Shown here piece by piece: positions 32,867 through 42,211 of a DNA stretch of 64,000 bases. Both the position numbers and the translations under genes were made by a program. Source of the DNA: CAYWNA01 sp964459305 (GTDB lineage Bacteria > Planctomycetota > Planctomycetia > Pirellulales > Pirellulaceae); contig CAYWNA010000023.1 of assembly GCA_964459305.1 (NCBI GenBank), positions 22,200 to 86,199 of the forward strand, in the 5' to 3' direction. The first letter of the stretch is position 1; the number at the start of each line of letters is the position of its first letter. A model generated the notes under the pieces. That model did no database searches. It worked only from the letters and a program-made list of their open reading frames with translations, and was not told where the DNA came from.

Positions 32867-35800
32867 CTAACGTTGCCCGCGTTTCCGCCATTTGGCCATG
32901 TGTGCCAGCGTTGGGGTCAGAAACGGCATGCTGCGAATGTTGGGCGAGATGTGGTCGAATATCTCTTCGGTGACGCGAGCCATGTCTTCATCGCCGGTGA
33001 ACTCGTACAGGTAGCTGGTCGCTGTCATGGCTTTCCCGTTGTAGCCGTAGCCGCGTTTGCAGCTAGGCGCCTGCTTGTACCAGAAACGTCCCGGCGGGCC
33101 CATGGGTTCGGTGACGATCCACTCGGACAGCCCGCGAAGCGATCGCAGCGTCCTGGGGTCGCCGGTTGCTTCGTACAGCCGCGCCACGCCGTGGGCAACA
33201 ATGCCGTGCATAAACGTCGTGCCGCCCTCGTAGCTCGGCTGCTCGCTGATGGGAACGCTGATGACCCCGCGCACCGGATCCTGCCAGGCGTTGATCCAAT
33301 CCTGTACACGCTGGGCCGCATCCAAATATCGCCGGTCCCCCGTCGCCCGGTAGATTGACGTCAGTGCCGTGAGCGTCCAACCCTGGCCTCGTTCCTGGCC
33401 ACCCGCACCGAACTGAAACGCGTCGACCTTGCCGACATACCAGTCTCCCATGCGGACGGCCGCCTCGCCGGCCTGCAAGTCGCCGGTCAACAGCCAATAG
33501 TCGATCAATCCCTCGATCCACGAGTGCCCGGTGCCGGCCGAGCTGTATGTGTGGTCAGCGACCCAGCCCTTCGACACAAAGTGACGACTGTTGTGGTGGG
33601 TCGGACCGCCGACATCGCCGGGACGGCTGGGCGACGCGGCGATGCAATCGACATCGCGGTAGTGTCGCGCCGCCTGCTCGCCCAATTCCCACCACCGCAG
33701 GTCGCCCGAGCGGACATACTGCATCAGCATGCCGTGCGTCCGGTCGTCCTCCTGATTGCTCCAGAAAGTGTAGGCCGGTCCGTAGCCCCATTCGAATGTG
33801 TCGTCGCCAAAGTTCTCCATTCCGTATTGCTTTCGGTCGCGCCGGCGTTTCATGAATACGTCGTACGCCCGGTCGACGGCCTTTTCGTATCGGGGGAAGA
33901 TCTGCGGGTCGGTGGGATGAAACGCACAAAACACACGCGTCTTGGCCACGTATGCCGGGTCGGCCCACGCCCGCAACGGATTCAGACCAGCGGCGAACTG
34001 CTGCTCGACGGGCCGATGGTCGCCCTCGCCAAACGACAGCCACAACTCGTGACTGATGCTCTCGCCCACGTTCAGGCGGAAGACGCCAGGACGGCCCATG
34101 GCCTGCGGATAGCCGACGCCGCCGATTGTGCGGCCGGGCACTTCGGGAGGCTTTTTGGCCACGTCGGGGATATCGTCGTCGGTCAGGGGCGCAGGGAGCA
34201 AATCGATCGTCAATCCACCATCGATGCGCATCCGCTTCGGGTACATTTGCCATGCATACCGCAAGCCGACTTTCAGCGGCGTCGCTCCGTCCAGGACCGT
34301 CCAGCCCGTCATTCGACCGGGCGCACGCGACAGACTCGCGTCGGCCGGGATGCCATCACCTGCAATCGTCAGCGTATCGTGCAAATGCTGGTACAGTTCG
34401 ATCGGCCTCTTTGCCTCGACGCAGATCGGCTCGCCATTTTCCGACGGCGCGTAATACACTGAAGCACCGGTGGTCTGCCAAGGGAGTCTCAACGACAGCC
34501 GCCGAATGAAGACGCCTGCGGGGTTGGCCAAATTGCTGAATCTGAGAAAGAAGCGTATCTCGGCACTGCCGCGTGCGAAGTGCAGTTCGTAGCGGTACTC
34601 GATCAGTTCTCCTTGATCATCGATCAGCTTGCCCGTCTTGACCACGATGGCCCTGAGCGGACCGCGCTCGGCGACCACGCACGATGTGGCCGTCACACCC
34701 TCCGTGCGCGCGGGGAGTTCGGCGAGCCGGGGGCGTGAGCCTCCGGGTCTATCAGCGGGCTGACGCCCGCCGCTCGCCGCCCAGCGTTCCGTGCGCGCCG
34801 CGCGTCCGCCCTCGGTCTGCAGTTCCAGTCCCCATGACCCACCGTCGGGAAGTGCCACCGCCCTGCCGTCTATCGACACAGCCGACAGGACCTGCCCAGA
34901 TTGCCGCGGCACGTCGACACGGAGTGGTCCTGTATCGATAACGAGGTGATCGGCTGTCTCCTCCACCGTCAGAGGCTTGGTAACATCGGGCGAGTTGACT
35001 TGGCTGCCGAAGCGAAGCTCGTAGTCTGTCTCCGCACGCGATTCGAGGTCGACGGGAAACGTCACGACAGCCGCCTGAATGCTTCCGTCGGGCCAGTACG
35101 CGAAAGGCCGCACCTGGCATGGCAACGCCCGCGCACCGCCAGCCTGCACGGCGATGTCCGACGGTGACCGAAGCGAGCCGAAGGCAAATTGGACCGCTTG
35201 GCTTGCGATTTCTCCGTTCCTCGTGGCACCAGCGGTTTCCGCCACCTTCATCGTGACGCGTTCGTGCACGGCGGGCGGTCTGGGCTTGAACACCGGCGAC
35301 CCGGCGAAGGCCGCTTCTGGAACTGCCGATTCGCTTCCCGTCTTGCACAGATCGGCCGGAATGATAGCCACATCCGACACGACCATGCGCTCCTCGCCGT
35401 CGCGGCGCGTGCGGAGTACAATGTCGACACCCTCGTCGATCGACAACGGTGGCGTCGCAAGCCACCAGAAGCGGAAATCGTCCGCCGCGGCGCGCACGTC
35501 CACGGCGGATCGGCCGTTGACCGTGATCTCAGCCGAGCCTTGTCCGTAGGGATGATCCTGCAAATAGAACGCGACGACGTACTGGCCCTTCGGCACAGAC
35601 GCGGTCAGCGACAGCGACCCGGCATCACCCAATAATGCCATCCCTTCTTTGGTTCTCACGTAGCCGTCGGCCGCGAGTTGGTTCGCCGGGATGCGGACGA
35701 AATCAGTACGGACGTCCACGCAGGCGAAAAAGCAGTCGGTGGGAAAGGTCTCCTCGCCCGTGCTCTTGCGGTCCACGACCTTTAGGGCAAGCGTCACCTC

Positions 35801-37027
35801 CTTCTTGCCCTTGACCGCGTCGCTCACGTCGTACCACTGTATCCGTTCGCTCGCTGGTTGAACGTTCCGGCCCAGGACATCGGTTTCCGCGACGACCGCA
35901 TCATCAATGATTACTTGTCGGAGGCGATATCCCTGCTTCACGTTCATCGATGTGCTGACACGGCGGTCGCCGACCATCTTTGGCTCCCGACCGCCACAGT
36001 AGTCGTCACTCTGGTAGACGCGCAGTAAAACACGTTCGGCACCTTCGGCGATCTTGACACGCCGCGTCAACTGGCCGAAGTTGCCAGCTACGGCGGGGGC
36101 CGTGCCATACGAGATCGTGTACACGCCACGGCGGTCGTAGGCGCTGGTGAACGGTCCTTTCGCGGTGAAACGCCACTGGGAATCGTCCATTCGCAGGCCA
36201 TCCTGTCCCTCGGGCGTGCGCATGATGTCTGCTAAGCTGGCTGCGTAAGCATCGGGGCGGACTCGATGCTTGCGAGGCCCTTCCCGCTCGACTGCCGAGG
36301 AATGCGCGTACCGGACCAAGTTCTCGAAGAAGCGTGCACCCGCGCAATCCGCGTCGCCCTTCGCATCGTTGAACCACGCGTACGCCGGGATCATCTGGCA
36401 CATCACGATTCTGCCGCGGCCCAATTCGAGTTCGATAATCCCGTAGTGATCGCCGTCATGCTGCGACGGAGTCTTGTCCCAGCTTTGTTGCCGCCCGGCT
36501 GAAAGAAGCGGCCGCCAGCCTTCTCCCAGCTCGTAGAAGCCGGAGTAGATCGAGCCGCCATGGACGGCCCGGAGTGTCGCCGGGTCGAATACATGCGGCA
36601 CGTTGAAGATGGCGTGTTCTGGCACAAGCACCTTGCCAAGCGAGTAGGCCCGATCCTTCTCCACCGGCGCCGGAAGCCACGGATCGGCTTGCGACGACCT
36701 GAACGCGAGCACGACGCCACCGGTTTCCGCAAACGTTCGGATGGCGCCGCCCATCGAGCTCAGCCCGTCCCGGCGAACGTCCATGCCACAGACCAGGACG
36801 CGGTGATCAAAAAGGCAAACATCGCCCTTGATCAAACTGCTCGCCGAGACATCGCGAAAAGGTACATCGAGCGCCCGCAGCCCCAATGCGACGTGGTTGC
36901 TCTTGTCGCCGAGGAACAGGATCGCCGAGTCGTCAGCGGCGGAACCAGCCGTCGCAAGAAGGAATGCCGACAAGACAAACGACGTCATACCGGCCGAGTT
37001 GGCCAACGATTTTCTTTGTTTCCGCAT
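32867..37027 (-). CDS. Giant secreted PcRGLX/YetA-like (exo-rhamnogalacturonan lyase type) protein
   Basis: 1386 aa from the ATG at 37027 (a GTG at 37036 is the alternative), with signal peptide TSFVLSAFLLATAGSAADD. Residues about 25-230 look like a ThuA/glutamine-amidotransferase-like alpha/beta domain (AILFLGDKSNHVALGLRAL). Beta-rich modules follow. At about 590-655 comes the RIFT-barrel segment typical of PcRGLX/YetA proteins (VQFAFGSLRSPSDIAVQAG, CQVRPFAYWPDGSIQAAVVTF), then a beta-sandwich, then an alpha/alpha toroid at about 1000-1386 (WSNQEDDRTHGMLMQYV, YLLTGDLQAGEAAVRMGDW-like helices). The family includes fungal exo-rhamnogalacturonan lyases. Residues about 749-769 are encoded by a palindrome (34720-34780). 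Confidence 0.78.
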   Translation of the reverse strand: MRKQRKSLANSAGMTSFVLSAFLLATAGSAADDSAILFLGDKSNHVALGLRALDVPFRDVSASSLIKGDVCLFDHRVLVCGMDVRRDGLSSMGGAIRTFAETGGVVLAFRSSQADPWLPAPVEKDRAYSLGKVLVPEHAIFNVPHVFDPATLRAVHGGSIYSGFYELGEGWRPLLSAGRQQSWDKTPSQHDGDHYGIIELELGRGRIVMCQMIPAYAWFNDAKGDADCAGARFFENLVRYAHSSAVEREGPRKHRVRPDAYAASLADIMRTPEGQDGLRMDDSQWRFTAKGPFTSAYDRRGVYTISYGTAPAVAGNFGQLTRRVKIAEGAERVLLRVYQSDDYCGGREPKMVGDRRVSTSMNVKQGYRLRQVIIDDAVVAETDVLGRNVQPASERIQWYDVSDAVKGKKEVTLALKVVDRKSTGEETFPTDCFFACVDVRTDFVRIPANQLAADGYVRTKEGMALLGDAGSLSLTASVPKGQYVVAFYLQDHPYGQGSAEITVNGRSAVDVRAAADDFRFWWLATPPLSIDEGVDIVLRTRRDGEERMVVSDVAIIPADLCKTGSESAVPEAAFAGSPVFKPRPPAVHERVTMKVAETAGATRNGEIASQAVQFAFGSLRSPSDIAVQAGGARALPCQVRPFAYWPDGSIQAAVVTFPVDLESRAETDYELRFGSQVNSPDVTKPLTVEETADHLVIDTGPLRVDVPRQSGQVLSAVSIDGRAVALPDGGSWGLELQTEGGRAARTERWAASGGRQPADRPGGSRPRLAELPARTEGVTATSCVVAERGPLRAIVVKTGKLIDDQGELIEYRYELHFARGSAEIRFFLRFSNLANPAGVFIRRLSLRLPWQTTGASVYYAPSENGEPICVEAKRPIELYQHLHDTLTIAGDGIPADASLSRAPGRMTGWTVLDGATPLKVGLRYAWQMYPKRMRIDGGLTIDLLPAPLTDDDIPDVAKKPPEVPGRTIGGVGYPQAMGRPGVFRLNVGESISHELWLSFGEGDHRPVEQQFAAGLNPLRAWADPAYVAKTRVFCAFHPTDPQIFPRYEKAVDRAYDVFMKRRRDRKQYGMENFGDDTFEWGYGPAYTFWSNQEDDRTHGMLMQYVRSGDLRWWELGEQAARHYRDVDCIAASPSRPGDVGGPTHHNSRHFVSKGWVADHTYSSAGTGHSWIEGLIDYWLLTGDLQAGEAAVRMGDWYVGKVDAFQFGAGGQERGQGWTLTALTSIYRATGDRRYLDAAQRVQDWINAWQDPVRGVISVPISEQPSYEGGTTFMHGIVAHGVARLYEATGDPRTLRSLRGLSEWIVTEPMGPPGRFWYKQAPSCKRGYGYNGKAMTATSYLYEFTGDEDMARVTEEIFDHISPNIRSMPFLTPTLAHMAKWRKRGQR
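34720..34780. repeat. Palindrome translated in frame inside the YetA-like gene
   Basis: Arms GGCGAGCCGGGGGCGTGAGC and GCTGACGCCCGCCGCTCGCC around CTCCGGGTCTATCAGCGG. The minus-strand frame reads ASGGRQPADRPGGSRPRLAE between TERWA and LPARTEGVT, in a loop of the beta-sandwich. The composition and symmetry are unlike the flanking coding sequence. Confidence 0.7.
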
Positions 37028-37099
37028 TTCAGCCACAACCTGTCAAAACATCGACCAAATGTGTCAGTTGATTGGACAGCGTCACTCCGGCGTCCCAAA

Positions 37100-37162
37100 G
37101 TAACCCGAAGCGTAAGCGAGGGAACAACTTGAGGCAATTCCCTCGCTTACGCTTCGGGTTAC
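37100..37162. repeat. Palindromic repeat family D, copy 2
   Basis: Arms GTAACCCGAAGCGTAAGCGA and TCGCTTACGCTTCGGGTTAC flank a 23-base loop. It lies between the beta-helix gene and the YetA-like gene, both minus strand, where it may attenuate read-through. Compare 6877-6927. Confidence 0.85.
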
Positions 37163-37200
37163 TATTTCTCGGATCTTTCGTCCAAAATGGCGCTGTCGAA

Positions 37201-39243
37201 CTAAGGCAGGCCGGTGATTCCGATTTTCTCCACCGGGATCGGCTGGAAGCCGGGGACCTTCTGCCACAAGGTCGGGAGTTCTGCAAGTTCAGTCTTCGCG
37301 TCCGAGCCTTCACCGGCGAGCAACGGGACATCCTTCAAGCTCCACTCAGGGTTATTGTCTCGATCGAGCCATTCTTCTTCGACGCCCTTGGAAATCGCGA
37401 ACGGCTTCTTGCATCCGATGAGGATGTTGTTTTGTATTGAGTTGCCCAGCGGCATCAGCGGATTCTGGTCCATAACCTTGGCCAGTCGCGGGTACCGCTG
37501 GCTCCACAGCGGCGATTGGTAGCCGACCTGCTCGCATTTGGCCAACAGATTCCACGAGCCCGGCTTATCGAGGGTAATCCCCCGTGGCCCTCGGGCATCG
37601 ACGTGGATGCCGATCGGCAGGTCGACAAAAATGTTGCCGCGAATCGTATTGTCGCGCCCGCCACCCAGCAGCACACCCCGACCGACGCCGCCGAAGACGA
37701 TGTTGCCCACCACTGTGTCGCCGCTGTCGCAGTCGTCCAGATAGATCGCCGACGAGCCGTGTCCCGCGTTGTTTGCGTTGTCGTGGATGTAGTTCCATCG
37801 CACCACGTTCCCGCGACTGGACCAATCGCGACCGGTATAGAAAACGCCGACGTCGGAATAGTGGATGCAGACGTTATGGACCTCGTTCAGCTCCAGGACG
37901 TGCTCGTTGCCACCGTAGGAGACAGCGCCGGTCGGGCCGTGGTGGATCAGATTGTTGGCTATGCGATTTCCGCAACCGCCTATGGTGATACCGCGGCCTC
38001 CCATCCAATCCAGTCGTCCAACATGGTGGATGTGGCAGCCGAGCACCGTGCACTGCCCCGGCGTCAGTGTTTTGCGATCTCCGCCGTAGACGCTGATTCC
38101 GTAGGACGCGGTCCGAGTTACTTCGCAGCGAATCGCGGCAACGTGCGTACCGCTCAAGTTGATTCCGCTCCTGCCCGTATTGCGCACCAGGCAGTTCTCG
38201 ATCCTGCAATGCCGGCAGTTCTTCAGGTGGACGCCAAGGTCGCGACCGTTTTCGATCGTCAGATCGCGAACGACCAATTGGGTAACGCCGTCGGCCTGAA
38301 CCAGAGGCTTCGGGCAAAGGGTCAGTCGAACCGGCTTCTTCGTGACATCGCCCGGCGGCCAGAAGTACAGCCGGTTGTTCTCGCGATCGAGGTAGTATTC
38401 GCCGGGACGATCGAGTTCCTCGAAAACGTGGAGCGCGTAGAAGCGGCGTTTCGAGTCCTTGTGCCACGGCGAACCGATCCCGTAGGCGTGTTTCACGGCT
38501 AGCCGCAACTCGCCGGTGTTCGGGTCGTAGGGTCCCGCCTTCAGCGCCTCGTCGGCCCAGTCGTAACACCAAAAGCCGTGCAGCCAGACGCCGCGATCAA
38601 AGTCCCATCGCTTCGCACGATCGCCGGGGAAGCGAAAGGAACCGGGACGGTAGACGTCTCGTGTGACCCAGTGCGTCGGCTTCGACGCGCCGGCATCGAT
38701 CACTTCGGTGAAGACCGCGAATTCGTCGTTTGGCCAGCGGGCGGATTGCATCGGCTGGTCGTCGAACACCACTTCTTCTCGACCGTGAGCACGGTGGTTC
38801 TTCGGCAACGTATCCAGCGGCGGGAATCCTTGACTTTTCAGGTCGGCGACCAGGACGTGCTCCCGCGCTTCTTCCGAGACCAGCGGTTCCGCCTCCGCGG
38901 CCGAGATCGGCCGGAAGTCCTTGACAACGCGCGAGCCGGACAGTCGAGTTTCGCCCGGCTCGGTCGCTCGAATCACCAACGGTTGTTCCGCAGTGCCGCC
39001 GTGCTTGGCGCCGAGTGCGACACCTTGTTCGAGGAAGTATTCGCCCGGGCCGATCCAAATCGTACCCGGCCCGGCCCCACGCATCGCTTCGACCGCCTTT
39101 TCAACCGTGGCCAACGGCTCCGCTCTCGTGCCGGGATTCGAGTCGTTTCCGGTCTTGGATACATAGACATCTTTGGCGAAGGCAAGCAGCGGCAATTCCA
39201 AGACGATACACACCACGGCAAGTCGACAGATTGCTCGGAACAT
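37201..39243 (-). CDS. Secreted right-handed parallel beta-helix protein
   Basis: 680 aa from the ATG at 39243, which has AGGAG seven bases upstream; the frame to 39330 adds nothing plausible. Signal peptide AICRLAVVCIVLELPLLAFA. The mature start VYVSKTGNDSNPGTRAEPLATVEKA is typical of DUF1565-type pectate-lyase-like proteins. A long series of beta-helix coils follows (LVVRDLTIENGRDLGVHLKN, CRIENCLVRNTGRSGINLSG, IRGNIFVDLPIGIHVDARG). It probably binds or cleaves a polysaccharide, possibly pectin-like, given the YetA-like neighbour. The exact activity cannot be read. Confidence 0.82.
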   Translation of the reverse strand: MFRAICRLAVVCIVLELPLLAFAKDVYVSKTGNDSNPGTRAEPLATVEKAVEAMRGAGPGTIWIGPGEYFLEQGVALGAKHGGTAEQPLVIRATEPGETRLSGSRVVKDFRPISAAEAEPLVSEEAREHVLVADLKSQGFPPLDTLPKNHRAHGREEVVFDDQPMQSARWPNDEFAVFTEVIDAGASKPTHWVTRDVYRPGSFRFPGDRAKRWDFDRGVWLHGFWCYDWADEALKAGPYDPNTGELRLAVKHAYGIGSPWHKDSKRRFYALHVFEELDRPGEYYLDRENNRLYFWPPGDVTKKPVRLTLCPKPLVQADGVTQLVVRDLTIENGRDLGVHLKNCRHCRIENCLVRNTGRSGINLSGTHVAAIRCEVTRTASYGISVYGGDRKTLTPGQCTVLGCHIHHVGRLDWMGGRGITIGGCGNRIANNLIHHGPTGAVSYGGNEHVLELNEVHNVCIHYSDVGVFYTGRDWSSRGNVVRWNYIHDNANNAGHGSSAIYLDDCDSGDTVVGNIVFGGVGRGVLLGGGRDNTIRGNIFVDLPIGIHVDARGPRGITLDKPGSWNLLAKCEQVGYQSPLWSQRYPRLAKVMDQNPLMPLGNSIQNNILIGCKKPFAISKGVEEEWLDRDNNPEWSLKDVPLLAGEGSDAKTELAELPTLWQKVPGFQPIPVEKIGITGLP

Positions 39244-39373
39244 GACTGGACTCCTGGGTAGGTAGTCGGCTGGAGTACGGCGTAACGGAGCACCAACCTG
39301 TGTGTTGCCAACATCGCGATTGGTGAGCAATGGCGAGCATGCCCCGCGTCAATGAGCGGCTCACGCCCCTTCT

Positions 39374-40339
39374 CTATCCGGAGACGGGCGCGAACTGGCG
39401 GGTGTACTCCGCATTGGCGTTCACTTCATCGAAGAACCGGGGATACATGCCGACGATCACGCCGTCGGTAGGCTTGATGTTCGAAAAGGCGAACTCAAAC
39501 GCCTCGCGGACCATCTGCTGGTTGGCACATCGCCGGCCGGCGGCGAGGATCTTGAAGCCCAGGCAGGGCTGGTCCACTTGCCGAACGACCGCGGTCATTT
39601 TCACCGGATCGTCCTTGAAGAATGGGTAGACGATCTGGAGGGTACGCGTCTCGCAATCGACCTTGGATATCTTCCGCGTGAGGAAGTAGAAGCACGTCAT
39701 GAAGAAGTCCACGTCCCACCCTTCGTCGGCGACCCGCTTGATGCAGTCGGGGTTGTGAGCCGAGACGCCGGCCATCAGGCCGGCGTCTTTCACTGCTTTG
39801 ACATAATCCTGCACGCGCTTGCTCTGCCCCTCGGCGAACAGCCGGTCGGTCGCGCCGCCGTGATGGACCATGGCGATCGGGTGGGTCAGATCAATGGCAG
39901 ATTGGATCTTGTCGCGTTGCGAGTGGAGCAGGATGAAGTTCATCTTCGAGCCACGCTCCTGGAGCATGCGGATGCTTTCGCCCCTTTTTTCGACCGTGGA
40001 AAGCTGATGCGTGTTGATCCCTGCTTTCTCGCAGTCTTCCAGAAACTCGACGGCTCGCTCGGTCGTGAAGTACTCCTTCATATGCCGATCCGTGTGCGGG
40101 CCCATGTAGGAATAGCCCAGCAGCGGATTCGAGCCTACGATCAACCGGCTGACGCCGTACTTGCCGAGCCGGATCATCGGCAGCGTTGTCGAGGTTGCCT
40201 CCGATGACTCGGCAGCAGACGACCGATCGCCGATGCCGATCCAAGCGGCTGCGGCCAGGGACGACATCCCCGCGAGGAACTGACGGCGTTCGACGGTAGA
40301 CGTCTTTCCCGAGCGAGTTTGGCGGTCATGGTCAGACAT
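39374..40339 (-). CDS. Tat-exported aldo/keto-reductase-like TIM-barrel protein
   Basis: 321 aa with AAAGGAG about eight bases before the ATG. Twin-arginine signal VERRQFLAGMSSLAAAAWI at about 17-35. The domain begins IRLGKYGVSRLIVGSNPLLG, as in aldo/keto reductases, followed by alternating strands and helices (AVEFLEDCEKAGINTHQL, AIDLTHPIAMVHHGG, AGLMAGVSAHNPDCIKRVAD). The length matches short AKR-like proteins common in planctomycetes. The canonical D-Y-K-H tetrad is not clearly complete, so reductase activity is uncertain. It lies in a minus-strand series with a Gfo/Idh/MocA oxidoreductase and the lyase genes. Confidence 0.7.
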   Translation of the reverse strand: MSDHDRQTRSGKTSTVERRQFLAGMSSLAAAAWIGIGDRSSAAESSEATSTTLPMIRLGKYGVSRLIVGSNPLLGYSYMGPHTDRHMKEYFTTERAVEFLEDCEKAGINTHQLSTVEKRGESIRMLQERGSKMNFILLHSQRDKIQSAIDLTHPIAMVHHGGATDRLFAEGQSKRVQDYVKAVKDAGLMAGVSAHNPDCIKRVADEGWDVDFFMTCFYFLTRKISKVDCETRTLQIVYPFFKDDPVKMTAVVRQVDQPCLGFKILAAGRRCANQQMVREAFEFAFSNIKPTDGVIVGMYPRFFDEVNANAEYTRQFAPVSG

Positions 40340-40381
40340 GGTTATCTCCTTTGACGGAAGTTTTTGATATTCGTGATTGGG

Positions 40382-40472
40382 GTCGGGCGTTCAGAAATTC
40401 ATTTTTCGCGGCCATGGGTTTTCCCATCAACAGGCGTTATCGCCCCAAAAAATGGATTTCTGAACGCCCGAC
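40382..40472. repeat. Inverted repeat, TCGGGCGTTCAGAAAT type
   Basis: Arms GTCGGGCGTTCAGAAATTCA / TGGATTTCTGAACGCCCGAC with a 40-base loop, in the gap between two minus-strand genes. A smaller hairpin GGACGGA-N7-TCCGTCC follows at 40501-40521. Confidence 0.75.
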
Positions 40473-40554
40473 TCCTAAGCCATTTGCAGTCCTCTTTGCA
40501 GGACGGATTGCCATTCCGTCCCACGGTCGTTTGCGGCGCTGGGGTTGACTGGCA

Positions 40555-41811
40555 TCAGCCTTCCCGGATGTCGCGTTTCTGTGGATCATAAATCTGCCGG
40601 CAGCCGGTATCGAAGGCTCGCATGGCCATCAGCGCCGGCACGCAATGGGTATAGCCAGCTTCGATCGGCGCGTTGCAGGCCTCGCGCGAACGCAGACACT
40701 GGAGCCAGTCGAGGAAGTGGTCGGGGGTCTCCACGGGTGCGACCGCCGTGTCCTCCTTAGGTGCCTCGCTGGGCTTGATCGCACCGGCACTGGAATAGGA
40801 CGGCGTTCGCCAGCGGGTCAGATCCATCACGCCTTGGTCGCCGTAGATTTTAAACACGCTGCCGCTGCCGTTGCCGAAGTTCGTCGAGTAGCTGACCATG
40901 AGATCTTCCGGATAGATCCAGGTCGCTTGGGCGTGGTCGGGACAAGTGAAGCCGTACTCATCCTTCCAAGTGAACGTGCCTCCCTGGGCCACGCAACTGA
41001 GCGGCAGCGTGGTGCCGACGATGTAGTTGTACAGATCGATGAAATGGCAGCCCAGGTTGGGAATCGGGCCGTCGGAGAACTCGCGGAAGCCATACCAGCC
41101 GGTCAACAGTTTGGCGTCGAAAGGCCGCATCGGCCGATCCATCAAGAACTCCTTCCAGTCCACGTCTTCCTCTTTCAACTCCTCCGCTCGCTGCATCCAC
41201 GAGTACCAATAGGGCTTGCTGCCGTTGCGGCACTGCTCAATCCGTGAGACTTTGCCGATCGCTCCGGAGCGGAACAGCTCGCGGCACCCGGTGCTGGTGG
41301 GATAGCTGCGGACCTGCGTACCTATTTGCACTACGATGTCGTTGGCTTTGACCGCATCGCAGCATTTCTTGAGCGACTCCATGTCCATCGCCAGCGGTTT
41401 CTCGCAGTAGGCATCTTTCTTAACCCGGGCGGCTGCCTCCAAGTGTGCGGCGTGGTGATGATCGCAGGAGGCGATCATCACGGCGTCGATGTCTTCAAGG
41501 GCCATAATGTCGCGGTAAGACACGAGTGATCGGGCCGGACGACCGTACCATTCCTTGCAAAGCGCGGCCGCCCCCTCGCGCCGGAGTCGCCACGGGTCGC
41601 TGACCGCAGTGATCTCGACATTTTGCTCTTTGTCGTGCTTGTGGATCCCGGGCATGTGTGCCCTGGTGCCGCGTCCGCCGCAACCGATCACGCCGATCGA
41701 GATCCGTTCATTAGCTCCCACGATTCGCGCGTAGCTGGTCGCGGTGAAACTGAGTGCTGCTCCGGCCGAAGCCGTTGCGAGAAATTGGCGGCGGGAAGAC
41801 TTCATCGGCAT
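40555..41811 (-). CDS. Tat-exported Gfo/Idh/MocA-family oxidoreductase
   Basis: 418 aa. The ATG at 41811 is preceded by GGAGG seven bases upstream. Twin-arginine signal SSRRQFLATASAGAALSFTA. Rossmann fold with ISIGVIGCGGRGTRAHMPG (nucleotide-binding GxGGxG) at about 37-55, the EKP motif (AYCEKPLAM) where the Lys takes part in catalysis, and a C-terminal beta-sheet domain with GPIPNLGCHFIDLYNY. Family members oxidise or reduce sugars and cyclitols with tightly bound NAD(P). Export of the folded enzyme by Tat is usual in planctomycetes. Substrate unknown. Confidence 0.88.
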   Translation of the reverse strand: MPMKSSRRQFLATASAGAALSFTATSYARIVGANERISIGVIGCGGRGTRAHMPGIHKHDKEQNVEITAVSDPWRLRREGAAALCKEWYGRPARSLVSYRDIMALEDIDAVMIASCDHHHAAHLEAAARVKKDAYCEKPLAMDMESLKKCCDAVKANDIVVQIGTQVRSYPTSTGCRELFRSGAIGKVSRIEQCRNGSKPYWYSWMQRAEELKEEDVDWKEFLMDRPMRPFDAKLLTGWYGFREFSDGPIPNLGCHFIDLYNYIVGTTLPLSCVAQGGTFTWKDEYGFTCPDHAQATWIYPEDLMVSYSTNFGNGSGSVFKIYGDQGVMDLTRWRTPSYSSAGAIKPSEAPKEDTAVAPVETPDHFLDWLQCLRSREACNAPIEAGYTHCVPALMAMRAFDTGCRQIYDPQKRDIREG

Positions 41812-42060
41812 CGTTGATCCTCCAGGGTGGGCGGGAGATGGCAGGCGAGACGGGCCGGCGGCCATCCTCGTCTCGCCTCAGGAGCAATCAGTTGTACGCC
41901 CCCGCCATACGCAAGTCAACTCGAATCCACATCGAACTGAGTCCCGCCGCAGGGGAAGCGCGGACTCTTGTATTGGACGCACGGTGTTCCTATGTTGAGG
42001 AACTGCGAGGCCAGGAGATGACGACACAGCGACTGGAGCAGATCCGTTCATGACTATTTG

Positions 42061-42187
42061 AGGGTGTCCAGGAATTGGGAGGGCGAAGCTCCTGCTGAGC
42101 CGGTTTCTTGACACCAACGCGCGGCTCGGCAGGAGCCTCGCCCTCCCGAAAACCGTGGATTCCACCATCTCGAATTCCCGGACACCT
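42061..42187. repeat. Extended family B element (MITE-like), copy 2
   Basis: 127 bp with terminal arms AGGGTGTCCAGGAATT and AATTCCCGGACACCTT enclosing GGGAGGGCGAAGCTCCTG / CAGGAGCCTCGCCCTCCC. Its reverse complement aligns with 6507-6631 end to end. It lies in the divergent gap 41812-42211, directly before the LamG gene, and its right end lies inside the false N-terminal extension of that gene. Confidence 0.82.
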
Positions 42188-42211
42188 TCAACTATCTGTG
42201 GAGTACGTGCC

